64,000 nt of DNA from Pseudomonas shirazensis (GTDB taxonomy: Bacteria > Pseudomonadota > Gammaproteobacteria > Pseudomonadales > Pseudomonadaceae): contig NZ_JABWRD020000003.1 in assembly GCF_014268785.2 (NCBI RefSeq), positions 806,001 through 870,000 on the forward strand, read 5' to 3'. The notes beneath the pieces are model-generated. The model made no database searches and was not told where the DNA came from. It worked only from the letters and a program-made list of their open reading frames with translations. Shown piece by piece: positions 25,277 to 34,062 of this stretch. Numbering within the stretch: position 1 is the first letter of the stretch; every line of letters starts with the position of its first letter. The position numbers and the translations under genes were made by a program.

Positions 25277-25306
25277 TTGTCAGTGTGTGGATTTGTTTCT
25301 TACCAT
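25277..25306 (+). promoter_or_regulatory. Candidate promoter of petABC
   Basis: TTGTCA (25277-25282) and TACCAT (25301-25306) are spaced 18 bases and lie about 84 bases before petA. No other feature is visible in the 262-base gap apart from the rpsI terminator. Confidence 0.5.
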
Positions 25307-25389
25307 GGCGACCAAAATTTAGTGCCACAGACATTCACAAAATACAGGCCTGGTTCAACAGGCCAGAGCAGCTGATGGGAGAGGACTGA

Positions 25390-25983
25390 ATGAGTAATGA
25401 CGGCGTCAACGCAGGCCGGCGCCGCTTCCTCGTAGCCGCCACGTCCGTGGTGGGTGCAGCGGGGGCTGTGGGGGCTGCGGTACCGTTCGTGGGGTCATGG
25501 TTTCCCAGTGCCAAGGCGAAAGCCGCCGGTGCACCGGTGAAGGTCAATATTGCCAAGATTGAACCCGGCCAGCAGATGGTTGCTGAGTGGCGCGGGCAGC
25601 CAGTATTCATCGTGCGACGCACAGAAGAGATCCTCAGCAATCTCAAGAAAATCGTCGGCGAACTCGCTGATCCAGAATCGCAGGCCTCGGTGCAGCCGAC
25701 TTACGTCGACCCAGAGGTGCGCTCGATCAAGCCGGAAATCCTCCTGCTGGTTGGCCTGTGCACCCACCTGGGCTGCTCGCCGACCTTCCGTCCTGAAGTG
25801 GCGCCGGTCGATCTGGGGCCCAAGTGGGTAGGTGGCTATTTCTGCCCCTGCCACGGCTCTCACTACGACCTCGCTGGCCGCGTCTACAAGTCCCAGCCGG
25901 CACCTCTCAACCTGCCAGTGCCTCCGCACTCATACGAGACGGACGACATCATCGTCATCGGCGTCGATCAGGAGAACGCATGA
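25390..25983 (+). CDS. petA: Ubiquinol-cytochrome c reductase Rieske iron-sulfur subunit
   Basis: This is the [2Fe-2S] subunit of the cytochrome bc1 complex, which takes one electron from ubiquinol and passes it to cytochrome c1. The 197-residue product starts with a twin-arginine-like signal anchor (RRRFLVAATSVVGAAGAVGAA), and the cluster ligands lie in CTHLGC (Cys124, His126) and CPCHGSHYD (Cys152, His155), with the disulfide cysteines Cys129 and Cys154. It starts the petABC operon, and its stop overlaps petB. Confidence 0.95.
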   Translation: MSNDGVNAGRRRFLVAATSVVGAAGAVGAAVPFVGSWFPSAKAKAAGAPVKVNIAKIEPGQQMVAEWRGQPVFIVRRTEEILSNLKKIVGELADPESQASVQPTYVDPEVRSIKPEILLLVGLCTHLGCSPTFRPEVAPVDLGPKWVGGYFCPCHGSHYDLAGRVYKSQPAPLNLPVPPHSYETDDIIVIGVDQENA

Positions 25984-27194
25984 TGAGCAAGTTCATGGAC
26001 TGGATCGATGCGCGCTTCCCCGCGACCAAGATGTGGGAAGAGCATCTGAGCAAATACTACGCGCCGAAGAACTTCAACTTCCTGTACTTCTTCGGCTCGC
26101 TGGCGTTGCTGGTGCTGGTCAACCAGATTGTTACCGGCGTCTGGCTGACCATGAGTTTCACCCCTTCGGCCGAAGAGGCGTTCGCCTCGGTCGAGTACAT
26201 CATGCGCGATGTCGAGTACGGCTGGATCCTGCGCTACCTGCACTCCACCGGCGCCTCGGCGTTCTTCATCGTGGTCTATCTGCACATGTTCCGCGGGCTG
26301 CTCTACGGCTCTTATCAGAAGCCGCGTGAGCTGGTCTGGCTGTTCGGCATGCTGATCTATCTGGCGCTGATGGCTGAAGCGTTCATGGGCTATCTGCTGC
26401 CTTGGGGCCAGATGTCGTATTGGGGGGCGCAGGTAATCATCTCGCTGTTCGGCGCCATCCCGGTGATCGGCGATGACCTGACCCAGTGGATTCGCGGCGA
26501 CTACCTGATCTCGGGGATCACCCTGAACCGCTTCTTCGCCTTGCATGTGGTGGCCTTGCCGATCGTCATTCTCGGCCTGGTGGTGCTGCATATCCTGGCG
26601 CTGCACGAAGTCGGCTCGAACAACCCTGACGGTGTCGACATCAAGAAGCACAAGGACGAAAACGGCATTCCCCTCGACGGTATCCCGTTCCACCCGTACT
26701 ACACCGTCAAGGATATCGTCGGCGTAGTGGTGTTCCTCTTCGTGTTCTGTTCGGTGGTGTTCTTCTTCCCGGAAATGGGCGGCTACTTCCTCGAAAAACC
26801 AAACTTCGAGCAAGCCAACGCCTTCAAGACACCCGAGCACATTGCTCCTGTGTGGTACTTCACACCGTTCTACGCGATCCTGCGCGCGGTGCCCGACAAG
26901 CTGTTCGGCGTGATCGCCATGGGCGCCGCCATTGCCGTGTTGTTCGTGTTGCCCTGGCTTGACCGCAGCCCGGTACGTTCCATGCGTTACAAGGGCTGGC
27001 TGAGCAAGATCTGGCTGCTGGTGTTCTGCGTCAGCTTCGTGATTCTCGGTGTGCTGGGTGTGTTGGCGCCTACGCCGGGGCGGACCCTGCTGTCGCAGGT
27101 CTGTACCGTGCTGTATTTCGCCTACTTCCTGCTGATGCCGTTCTACACAAGGCTGGAGAAGACCAAAGCGGTTCCGGAAAGGGTGACTGGCTGA
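25983..27194 (+). CDS. petB: Cytochrome b of the bc1 complex
   Basis: Cytochrome b is the membrane core of complex III and holds two haems b and both quinone sites. The 403-residue product has about eight membrane spans, the haem His pairs (for example in LRYLHSTGASAFF and LHVVALPIVILGL), and the Qo-site PEWY-equivalent region reads PVWYFTPFYAILRAVP. Two ATGs stand in tandem at 25980 and 25983. The second gives the usual start MSKFMDW, but either may be used. It overlaps both petA and petC. Confidence 0.95.
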   Translation: MSKFMDWIDARFPATKMWEEHLSKYYAPKNFNFLYFFGSLALLVLVNQIVTGVWLTMSFTPSAEEAFASVEYIMRDVEYGWILRYLHSTGASAFFIVVYLHMFRGLLYGSYQKPRELVWLFGMLIYLALMAEAFMGYLLPWGQMSYWGAQVIISLFGAIPVIGDDLTQWIRGDYLISGITLNRFFALHVVALPIVILGLVVLHILALHEVGSNNPDGVDIKKHKDENGIPLDGIPFHPYYTVKDIVGVVVFLFVFCSVVFFFPEMGGYFLEKPNFEQANAFKTPEHIAPVWYFTPFYAILRAVPDKLFGVIAMGAAIAVLFVLPWLDRSPVRSMRYKGWLSKIWLLVFCVSFVILGVLGVLAPTPGRTLLSQVCTVLYFAYFLLMPFYTRLEKTKAVPERVTG

Positions 27195-27973
27195 TGAAAA
27201 AGCTTATTGCAGTACTGTTCCTGGCAGTGATGCCTGCCTTGTCCTTTGCCGCGGAACACGGCCTGGAGCTGGACAAGGTCGATATCGACCTGAGTGACAA
27301 AGCCGCCATGCAGGACGGTGCGCGGACCTTTGCCAACTATTGCATGGGCTGCCATAGCGCCAAGTTTCAACGCTATGAGCGGGTCGCTGATGACCTGGGT
27401 ATCCCCCATGAGCTGATGCTGGAAAACCTGGTGTTCACCGGTGCCAAGATCGGCGACCACATGCAGATCGGCATGCAGCCGGCTGATGCCAAGACCTGGT
27501 TCGGCGCTGCGCCGCCAGACCTGACCCTGGTTGCACGGGTGCGTGGTACCGATTGGCTGTACTCGTACCTGCGTAGCTTCTATGAGGACAAGTCGCGGCC
27601 ATACGGGGTCAACAACAAGGTCTTCCCCAACGTCGGCATGCCTAACGTGCTGGTTGGCCTGCAGGGTAATCAGGTGATTGGCTGCAAGCAGGTGCAGAGC
27701 GTCGTCGACGGCAAGAAGCAATATGACCCGTTGACGGGCAGCCCATTGACCCATGAAGCATGTGATCAGCTGACCATCGAGCCGAAATCCGGTACCCTGA
27801 CGCCCGAGCAGTTCGACGAGAAGGTCAAGAACCTGGTGACCTTCCTGGCCTATTCGGCCAACCCGGTCAAACTGGAGAGCCAGCGCATCGGTACCTATGT
27901 GTTGCTGTACCTGGCTTTCTTCTTCGTGTTCGCCTATTTGCTCAAGCGCGAATACTGGAAGGACGTGCACTGA
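27194..27973 (+). CDS. petC: Cytochrome c1 of the bc1 complex
   Basis: Cytochrome c1 accepts electrons from the Rieske protein and reduces soluble c-type cytochromes. The 259-residue product has a signal peptide ending near Ala20, the haem-binding CMGCH (Cys50, Cys53, His54), the later Met-ligand region, and a C-terminal membrane anchor (YVLLYLAFFFVFAYLL) with a positive end. Its ATG overlaps the petB stop by one base (TGATG). Confidence 0.95.
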   Translation: MKKLIAVLFLAVMPALSFAAEHGLELDKVDIDLSDKAAMQDGARTFANYCMGCHSAKFQRYERVADDLGIPHELMLENLVFTGAKIGDHMQIGMQPADAKTWFGAAPPDLTLVARVRGTDWLYSYLRSFYEDKSRPYGVNNKVFPNVGMPNVLVGLQGNQVIGCKQVQSVVDGKKQYDPLTGSPLTHEACDQLTIEPKSGTLTPEQFDEKVKNLVTFLAYSANPVKLESQRIGTYVLLYLAFFFVFAYLLKREYWKDVH

Positions 27974-28000
27974 TCACGCAGTAGTTTCTGGTTAGTTGAA

Positions 28001-28050
28001 CGCGCCCTGAGGCGCCCCGTGCAACTGCATTGGGCCCCTCAGGGCGCGTT
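28001..28050 (+). terminator. Hairpin terminator after petC
   Basis: A perfect 12-bp stem (28001-28012 with 28037-28048) encloses a 24-base loop and is followed only by TTTG. It probably ends most petABC transcripts before sspA. Confidence 0.6.
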
Positions 28051-28091
28051 TGCATTTGTGTTTTACAAGCATCCCCACGAGGAGGCGCTGC

Positions 28092-28715
28092 ATGGGCGTA
28101 ACCAACAGGTTAGCCTGCTATTCCGATCCCGCTGATCATTACTCGCACCGGGTCCGCCTGGTGCTCGCCGAAAAGGGCGTCAGCGTGCAGATCATCGACG
28201 TCGATCCTGGGCGTGTGCCACCCAAGCTGGTTGAAGTGAACCCTTACGCCAGTGTGCCAACCCTGGTTGATCGCGATCTGGCGCTGTACGAGTCGACCGT
28301 GGTCATGGAATACCTCGATGAGCGCTATCCGCACCCGCCACTGCTGCCGGTGTATCCGGTCGCACGCGGCAACAGCCGCCTGCTGGTGCACCGCATCCAG
28401 CGCGACTGGTGCTCGCTGGCCGACGTGCTGCTCGACAAGCGCAGCACCGAGGCTGCGCAGGCAAAGGCGCGCAAGGAGCTGCGCGAGAGCCTGACCGGGG
28501 TTGCGCCATTGTTTGCCGAGATGGCCTGCTTCATGAGTGATGAGCAAAGCCTGGTCGATTGTTGTCTACTGCCCATACTCTGGCGTTTGCCGGTGATGGG
28601 TATCGAACTGCCGCGGCAAGCCAAGCCGCTGCTTGATTATATGGAGCGACAGTTCGCCCGCGAGCCATTCCAGGCGAGCCTGTCCGCTGCTGAACGTGAA
28701 ATGCGCAAGCTTTAA
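28092..28715 (+). CDS. sspA: Stringent starvation protein A
   Basis: SspA has a glutathione S-transferase fold without that activity and binds RNA polymerase to alter promoter choice in starvation and virulence. The 207-residue product has the thioredoxin-like N-terminal half (CYSDPADHYSHRVRLVLAEKGV, VNPYASVPTLVDRDLALYESTVVMEYLDE) and an all-helical C-terminal half. GAGGAGG just ahead of the ATG at 28092 supports the start. It is cotranscribed with sspB ten bases downstream, in the order petC-sspA-sspB seen in other pseudomonads. Confidence 0.94.
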   Translation: MGVTNRLACYSDPADHYSHRVRLVLAEKGVSVQIIDVDPGRVPPKLVEVNPYASVPTLVDRDLALYESTVVMEYLDERYPHPPLLPVYPVARGNSRLLVHRIQRDWCSLADVLLDKRSTEAAQAKARKELRESLTGVAPLFAEMACFMSDEQSLVDCCLLPILWRLPVMGIELPRQAKPLLDYMERQFAREPFQASLSAAEREMRKL

Positions 28716-28725
28716 GGAGCCGTTG

Positions 28726-29157
28726 ATGAACTCCAGTCGCCCCTATCTGGTTAGAGCACTGTACGAGTGGATCGTCGACAACGATTGCACGCCCCATATG
28801 CTGGTCAATGCCGAGTTTCCGGCCGTCCAGGTGCCCCAGGGCTTCGCCAGTGATGGTCAGATTGTCCTGAACGTGTCGCCCAGTGCGGTGCGCAACCTGC
28901 ACATGGATAACGACGCAGTGAGCTTTGAAGGCCGCTTCGGCGGCGTCGCGCATTCGTTGTTCGTGCCCACCGGCGCGATCCTGGGCATCTACGCCCGCGA
29001 GAACGGTCAGGGCATGGTGTTCGAGCTTGAGCCTTCGCTGCTGGATGACGAAGAGCTTGAGGATGAAGTAGACGAGCCGGATAACGACGGCCCGCCCGAA
29101 GGTGGTGGCCAGCCGCCGCGTCCAAGCGGACGACCGAGTCTGAAGGTGGTCAAGTAA
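28726..29157 (+). CDS. sspB: ClpXP adaptor protein SspB
   Basis: SspB tethers ssrA-tagged proteins to ClpXP for degradation. The 143-residue product has the substrate-binding domain (about 1-105; RPYLVRALYEWIVDNDCTPHMLVNA, FGGVAHSLFVP) followed by a flexible acidic, Pro/Gly-rich linker and the C-terminal ClpX-binding motif RPSLKVVK. AAGGAG precedes the ATG at 28726. A terminator follows. Confidence 0.95.
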   Translation: MNSSRPYLVRALYEWIVDNDCTPHMLVNAEFPAVQVPQGFASDGQIVLNVSPSAVRNLHMDNDAVSFEGRFGGVAHSLFVPTGAILGIYARENGQGMVFELEPSLLDDEELEDEVDEPDNDGPPEGGGQPPRPSGRPSLKVVK

Positions 29158-29159
29158 CG

Positions 29160-29191
29160 AAAAAGGCGATCCGAGAGGATCGCCTTTTTTG
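29160..29191. terminator. Bidirectional terminator after sspB
   Basis: An 8-bp stem (29165-29172 with 29177-29184) with GAGA loop has A5 on the left and T6 on the right, serving sspB and the convergent small lipoprotein gene. Confidence 0.9.
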
Positions 29192-29209
29192 TAAGCGTTG
29201 GATCAGCAA

Positions 29210-29428
29210 TTACAGGTCGGTAATGGTACGAACCTGATCCTTGTTGATGCGCGTGCGCTTGCCGTCCAGCTGTTCGAATTCATAGAAGCCAGAAGCGCGA
29301 TCGAAGTGGGGCTGGTCCAATGCCTGCAGTTCACGGCCATCATTGAGGGTGATGATGCTCGGGCTGGAGCAGCCAGCCAGGGATGCACAGGCGCCGATCA
29401 GCAGCGCGGGCAGCAGAAACTTGGTCAT
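29210..29428 (-). CDS. Small YgdI/YgdR-family lipoprotein
   Basis: This 72-residue lipoprotein has a short signal ending in the lipobox LAGC, with the acylated residue at Cys20, and a small SH3-like domain (IITLNDGRELQALDQPHF, YEFEQLDGKRTRINKDQV) typical of YgdI/YgdR proteins of unknown role. The ATG at 29428 begins the signal peptide. A longer in-frame extension upstream is not plausible. It lies about 60 bases after the dolP-like gene. Confidence 0.88.
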   Translation of the reverse strand: MTKFLLPALLIGACASLAGCSSPSIITLNDGRELQALDQPHFDRASGFYEFEQLDGKRTRINKDQVRTITDL

Positions 29429-29489
29429 GGAGTATTTCCTGGATCGGGTGAGGAGGGCGGGAGGACGCAGCCCTCCCGCCGGGTGCGAC

Positions 29490-30068
29490 TTAGTCAATGT
29501 ATTCGAACAGTTTGACGATTTTCTGCACGCCGGAAACGCTTTGCACCACGCTGGTCGCGGCGTTGGCTTCGCCCTGGGTAACCAGGCCGAGCAGGTAGAC
29601 GATACCGTTTTCGGTGATGACCTTGATGCGCGAGCCAGGCACATTGGCGTCTCCAAGCATCTGCGCCTTGATCTTGGTGGTCAGCCAGGCGTCGTTGTTG
29701 CGCGCCAGAATCGAAGACGGCTGCATCACCTGGATTTCGTTGTGCACCTTCTTGACCCGTTGCACCTGGCCAGCAGTTTGCTCAGCGAGGCTCTTGAGGT
29801 CGGCACGCGGGGTTTGCCCGGCCAGCAGGACAACGCCGTTATAGCTGCTGACAACGATGTGCGAGCCTTTGTCCAGGTCAGGGTTGGCCTTGGCGATGTT
29901 GACCGAGACCTTGGTTTCGATCAGCGAATCGTCAATCTTGCTGCCGATGGTGCGGGTGCCGCGATCGTCCTCGATAGGATTGTCGCGGGTAGAGGTCAAT
30001 ACCGAACTGCAGCCGGAGAGGCTCAGGCACAGAGTCAGGGCCATCAGGCCAAAACGCTTGGGGATCAT
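29490..30068 (-). CDS. dolP: Outer-membrane lipoprotein with two BON domains (DolP/YraP-like)
   Basis: This 192-residue lipoprotein has the lipobox LSGC (Cys20) and two BON domains (about 45-112 and 118-190), seen as DSLIETKVSVNIAKANP and AWLTTKIKAQMLGDANVPGSRIKVITENG. That matches DolP, which in E. coli binds anionic phospholipid and supports outer-membrane integrity and BAM function. The order lpoA-yraN-diaA-dolP is the same as in E. coli. Its start overlaps the gmhA/diaA stop by four bases. Confidence 0.88.
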   Translation of the reverse strand: MIPKRFGLMALTLCLSLSGCSSVLTSTRDNPIEDDRGTRTIGSKIDDSLIETKVSVNIAKANPDLDKGSHIVVSSYNGVVLLAGQTPRADLKSLAEQTAGQVQRVKKVHNEIQVMQPSSILARNNDAWLTTKIKAQMLGDANVPGSRIKVITENGIVYLLGLVTQGEANAATSVVQSVSGVQKIVKLFEYID

Positions 30069-30658
30069 TCTTCACTCCCGAACAGTTGGCTGTCGATCAG
30101 ATCACACAGGCAGTGGATCGCCAGCAGGTGGACTTCCTGGATGCGCGCAGTCACGTTCGACGGTACGCGAATCTCGACATCTTCGGGCAGCAGCAGCGAG
30201 GCCATGCCACCGCCGTCGCGCCCGGTCATTGCTACGACAATCATTTCACGATCATGTGCGGCCTGGATCGCTTGAATCACGTTCGCCGAGTTACCGCTGG
30301 TAGAGATCGCCAGCAGCACGTCGCCGGGCTGGCCGAGGGCGCGGATCTGCTTGGAGAATACTTCGTTGTAGCTGTAATCGTTGGCAATCGAGGTGATCGT
30401 CGAGCTGTCGGTGGTCAGCGCGATCGCCGGCAAGCTCGGGCGCTCACGCTCGAAACGGTTGAGCAACTCGGACGAGAAATGCTGAGCATCGCCGGCTGAG
30501 CCGCCGTTGCCGCAGGCGAGCATCTTGCCCTCATTGAGCATGGCATTGACCATGACCAGGCTGGCCTGCTCGATATGCGGCGCCAACATGTCCATTGCCT
30601 GTTGCTTGGTGTCGATGCTGGCCTGAAACAGCCGGCGAATTCGGGATTGCATGTCCAT
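30065..30658 (-). CDS. gmhA: SIS-domain phosphoheptose isomerase / DiaA-like protein
   Basis: This 197-residue SIS protein has the signatures LACGNGGSAGDAQHFSSELL and LLAISTSGNSANVI for binding a sugar phosphate. Two names are in use: by synteny with E. coli it is DiaA, which promotes DnaA assembly at oriC, while the Pseudomonas protein is recorded as sedoheptulose-7-phosphate isomerase GmhA of LPS heptose synthesis. The sequence alone does not exclude either. The start at 30658 gives MDMQSRIRRLF. It belongs to the lpoA-yraN-gmhA-dolP operon. Confidence 0.88.
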   Translation of the reverse strand: MDMQSRIRRLFQASIDTKQQAMDMLAPHIEQASLVMVNAMLNEGKMLACGNGGSAGDAQHFSSELLNRFERERPSLPAIALTTDSSTITSIANDYSYNEVFSKQIRALGQPGDVLLAISTSGNSANVIQAIQAAHDREMIVVAMTGRDGGGMASLLLPEDVEIRVPSNVTARIQEVHLLAIHCLCDLIDSQLFGSEE

Positions 30659-30746
30659 CTGGTGTGACCTTAAGAGGGGCGGTGGCCCGTGCGACGCGCA
30701 ACAGGGACCAGCCCGCGAAACATAGAGCAAAAAATTCGCAGTGGGT

Positions 30747-31118
30747 TCAGCATTGGAAGGCGTTTTTCAGCCATTGCAGCGGTTGCCCTGCATGGCCGCT
30801 GCCTTGTAGAGCGATGACATCGAAGCGGCAGGGGTGATTGGCCCAGCGGAACTCCTTGTGCAGAAACATGCTGGCGGCCAGCGCCAGGCGTTTCTGCTTG
30901 CGCCCATCGATACTGCCGAGGGCGCCGCCGAAGTCTGCGTGCAGCCGATAGCGGACTTCGACGAATACTACTGTATCGGCGTCGAGCATGACCAGATCAA
31001 GCTCGCCTCCCTTGCATCGCCAATTGCGCGCCAGCAACTGCAGACCTTGCCCCAGAAGATACTCCAGGGCGTAGTCCTCAGCATCCTGGCCGGCGCGACC
31101 AGGCGATGCCGCCTGCAT
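30747..31118 (-). CDS. YraN-family nuclease-fold protein (UPF0102)
   Basis: This 123-residue protein has the restriction-endonuclease-like core of UPF0102: GLQLLARNWRCKGGELDLVMLDADTVVFVEVRYR, with the Glu-Asp-Glu-x-Arg type active-site pattern. No clear function is known. The start at 31118 overlaps the lpoA stop by ATGA and gives the usual N-terminus MQAASPGRAGQ. An alternative upstream GTG/ATG at 31172 would overlap lpoA by 55 bases. Confidence 0.87.
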   Translation of the reverse strand: MQAASPGRAGQDAEDYALEYLLGQGLQLLARNWRCKGGELDLVMLDADTVVFVEVRYRLHADFGGALGSIDGRKQKRLALAASMFLHKEFRWANHPCRFDVIALQGSGHAGQPLQWLKNAFQC

Positions 31119-32932
31119 CAGCGCGGCGTGTCCGGCAGGCGTTTGACCTGGCCGCCGGCGAACTCTGCCCATGGCAGTTGCCGCTCGATGCGCTGGCTCG
31201 GATTCATGCTCAAGCTGCCGGACAGGCCCTGTACGCGGTTGTCAGGCAGTGCCTTCAGTTGGCCCAGACGCGGTGCCAGGCTATACGCATCAACGCCCAT
31301 CGCATAAAGCCGGCCGAGGCTGCCAGCGGCTTGTGGCCACTGCTGCACGACTTGTTGGCGCAGGCTGTTGCTGCTGTCGAGCAGCCACGGCGTTTCGCAG
31401 AAGCGGATGCCGGTCATGTCGTTGTACTGGTTGACGTCACCGCTGGCGCTGTACAGGTTGGAGGTAGCGTAGACCGGCACATCCCCTGCGTACTGGAAGT
31501 TCAGCGTCGGCTTGATCTGTTGCGCCTGCTGCGGCGTGGCAGCGAGGAAGATGAAGTCGATGTCCTGGCGGCGTGACGGCTGTGCGGCAATGTTGCCACC
31601 GACCGTGCTTTGCAGGCTCTTGGCACGGCCTTCACTCTGGCGCAGTTGGAACAGCTCGGCGATTTGCTGAGCGAGGGCGACCGGCTGGGCGATACGCTCG
31701 GCAGCCAGCAGGGTGCCGCCGTTGCTTTCCCAGTCCTTGCGGAAGGCGGCCAGCACGCGGTCGCCCCATTCGCCGCTCGGCACCAGTGCAACAGCGCGGG
31801 CCAGGCCGTCGGCGCGTGCACGGCGCGACACTTCACGGGCTTCGTCTTCTGCGGCAAGGCCAAACTGGAACAGCTGCGGCGGTGCGCTCTGGCCGGCTTC
31901 GGCGTAGTTCAGGGCCAGGGTCGGCAGTGGTAACTGCGGGTAGGCGGCGAGCTTTTTCACCAGCGGTTTTTCCAGCGGGCCGACGACCAGTTGCACGCCA
32001 TCGGCCTGAGCCTGGCGGTAGAACTCGTCCAGCGAGCTGATCCGCGAGCTGTCATAGACCTGGATCGCAGGTGCCTGTTGGCCTGCCTGCTGGGCCTGGA
32101 AGTGCGCGGCCATGAAGCCGTCACGCAAGGCGCGGGCGACGCCGGCCAGCGAGCCTTCCTGAGGCAGCAGCAGGGCGATCTTGGTCAGGGGCTGGCTGGC
32201 CAGTTCCTTGAGCTTGGTCAGCGCGGTCGGCAGTTGCTTGGCGGCGGGGTGCTCTGGATGCTGGTTGCGCCAGGCGTCGATTGCAGCCTGTTGCTGCTCC
32301 AGCGTGCCGGCACTTTTTACCGCCAGGGCCAGGCTGGTCCAGCCGGCCAGGGTGTCGTTGCCGGTCGATTGCAGCTGCTCGGCAGGCAAGGCAGCGACCA
32401 GTGCCCAGATCGCGTCGTTGTTGGCGCTGGCAGCCTGGTCGCTGAGCAGAGGCGCCAGTTGCACCCGCTGCTGCGCTGCGGCCAAGGTCTGGCCATCGGC
32501 TTCGAGGGCGGCGGCATGCACGCTGTAGGTGCGCACTTGCAGCTCAGCCGGCATCTCGCCCAGACGCTGCAGGCTAGGGTGGGCGAGGGCGGTCAGGGCA
32601 GCTTTGGACTGGTTGCGGCTCATGGCCAGCTCAGCGCTCAAGGTGCTGGCGAACACCTGCTGTGCAGGCTTGAGCGGGTCCAGTGGCACCTGCTCGAGAA
32701 TCCGCGCTGCGCGTGGATAGTCCTTTTGCTTGTAGGCCAGGTCGGCAGCGCTCAGGCGCAGCAGGGCTGCGTCCTCGGGCGACTTGCTGGTGGCTGCCTG
32801 GTCGAGCAGTTGCTCGATACTGGCGTCCGGGGTGCGCGGGAGTTCGCCCAGGCTGGATGAGGGCGAGCTTGCGCAAGCTGCCAGCAAGGCAGCGAGGCAG
32901 AGGGCTGTGAGCAGCCGCAGACAAGCGATCAT
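31118..32932 (-). CDS. lpoA: Penicillin-binding protein activator LpoA
   Basis: LpoA is an outer-membrane lipoprotein that reaches through the periplasm to activate the peptidoglycan synthase PBP1A. The 604-residue product has the lipobox LLAAC (Cys20), an N-terminal helical TPR-like domain (about 35-255), and a C-terminal periplasmic-binding-like domain (about 260-590; KIALLLPQEGSLAGVARALRDG). Length matches the family. It is the first gene of the four-gene minus-strand operon and is divergent from rsmI. Confidence 0.92.
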   Translation of the reverse strand: MIACLRLLTALCLAALLAACASSPSSSLGELPRTPDASIEQLLDQAATSKSPEDAALLRLSAADLAYKQKDYPRAARILEQVPLDPLKPAQQVFASTLSAELAMSRNQSKAALTALAHPSLQRLGEMPAELQVRTYSVHAAALEADGQTLAAAQQRVQLAPLLSDQAASANNDAIWALVAALPAEQLQSTGNDTLAGWTSLALAVKSAGTLEQQQAAIDAWRNQHPEHPAAKQLPTALTKLKELASQPLTKIALLLPQEGSLAGVARALRDGFMAAHFQAQQAGQQAPAIQVYDSSRISSLDEFYRQAQADGVQLVVGPLEKPLVKKLAAYPQLPLPTLALNYAEAGQSAPPQLFQFGLAAEDEAREVSRRARADGLARAVALVPSGEWGDRVLAAFRKDWESNGGTLLAAERIAQPVALAQQIAELFQLRQSEGRAKSLQSTVGGNIAAQPSRRQDIDFIFLAATPQQAQQIKPTLNFQYAGDVPVYATSNLYSASGDVNQYNDMTGIRFCETPWLLDSSNSLRQQVVQQWPQAAGSLGRLYAMGVDAYSLAPRLGQLKALPDNRVQGLSGSLSMNPSQRIERQLPWAEFAGGQVKRLPDTPR

Positions 32933-33081
32933 GTAAAAGTCCTGTTACTCGATCTGGTTGGCCGACGATTGTACCCAACCACTGGCCGGGGCGCGATGTC
33001 GCTGACGTGCAACCTTCACTATAGGTGGTTCGAAGCGGGCCGCCGGTGAAGATGTTTGCGCCCTGTTACCGGTGCTCGGGC

Positions 33082-33087
33082 TACAAT
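33082..33087 (+). promoter_or_regulatory. Candidate -10 of the rsmI promoter
   Basis: TACAAT lies 33 bases before the rsmI start. The best -35 candidate, TTGCGC at 33056-33061, is 20 bases away, so the promoter is suggested, not certain. Confidence 0.35.
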
Positions 33088-33119
33088 GGCGCCTTTGATC
33101 CGAAAGACAGGTGCGCGCA

Positions 33120-33995
33120 GTGACAGATGTAGCAGGGGCTTCGAAATCCACCACAGGCACGCTGTATGTGGTGGCCACGCCGATCGGCAACCTCGATGAC
33201 ATGAGTGCCCGCGCGCTCAAGGTGCTGGCGGATGTAGCCTTGATCGCTGCCGAAGACACCCGCCATTCAATGCGCCTGATGCAGCACTTCGGTATCAACA
33301 CGCCGCTGGCTGCCTGCCATGAGCACAATGAGCGCGACGAGGGCGGGCGTTTTCTGACTCGCTTGCTGGCGGGCGACGATATCGCGCTGGTCTCTGACGC
33401 TGGCACGCCGCTGATTTCCGACCCGGGTTATCACCTGGTGCGCCAGGCTCGCGCTGCCGGCGTGAAAGTGGTGCCGGTGCCCGGTGCCTGCGCGCTGATT
33501 GCTGCGTTGTCGGCCGCTGGCCTGCCGTCTGACCGGTTTATCTTCGAAGGCTTTCTGCCTGCCAAGACTGCTGGGCGGCGTGCCCGCCTGGAACAGGTCA
33601 AGGAAGAGCCACGCACGCTGATCTTCTATGAGGCCCCGCACCGCATTCTGGAATGCCTAGATGACATGCAGGCGGTGTTCGGTGCGGACCGCCCGGCGCT
33701 GCTTGGGCGTGAGCTGACCAAGGCGTTCGAAACACTCAAGGGCCTGCCGCTGGGCGAGTTGCACGCGTTTGTTGCCGCCGACAGTAATCAACAGCGCGGC
33801 GAATGCGTGGTGTTGGTGGGTGGCTGGAGTGCGCCCGAAGACGAGCAGGCGATCAGCACCGAGGCGCAGCGCGTTCTGGACTTGCTGCTGGCGGAATTGC
33901 CGCTCAAGCGCGCAGCGGCGCTGGCTGCGGAAATTACCGGGGTGCGCAAGAACCTGCTGTACCAGGCGGCCCTGGAAAAGCAGAAAGCCGATTGA
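33120..33995 (+). CDS. rsmI: 16S rRNA 2'-O-ribose C1402 methyltransferase RsmI
   Basis: RsmI methylates the ribose of C1402 in the ribosomal P-site region using S-adenosylmethionine. The 291-residue product has LYVVATPIGNLDDMS at the start, EDTRHSMRLM, ALVSDAGTPLISDPGY and VVPVPGACALIAALSAAGLP, all typical of the SUV3/YraL family. Two in-frame GTG codons (33111, 33120) could start it. The second matches the normal N-terminus MTDVAG and has AGG eight bases ahead. RsmH, which methylates the base of the same nucleotide, is encoded 1.2 kb downstream. Confidence 0.93.
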   Translation: MTDVAGASKSTTGTLYVVATPIGNLDDMSARALKVLADVALIAAEDTRHSMRLMQHFGINTPLAACHEHNERDEGGRFLTRLLAGDDIALVSDAGTPLISDPGYHLVRQARAAGVKVVPVPGACALIAALSAAGLPSDRFIFEGFLPAKTAGRRARLEQVKEEPRTLIFYEAPHRILECLDDMQAVFGADRPALLGRELTKAFETLKGLPLGELHAFVAADSNQQRGECVVLVGGWSAPEDEQAISTEAQRVLDLLLAELPLKRAAALAAEITGVRKNLLYQAALEKQKAD

Positions 33996-34062
33996 GCATT
34001 AGCGACATCCTGTTGCTCTAAAGCTTGTTCTTGAGCGCGCCTGACGTTACCCTTGTCAGCGG

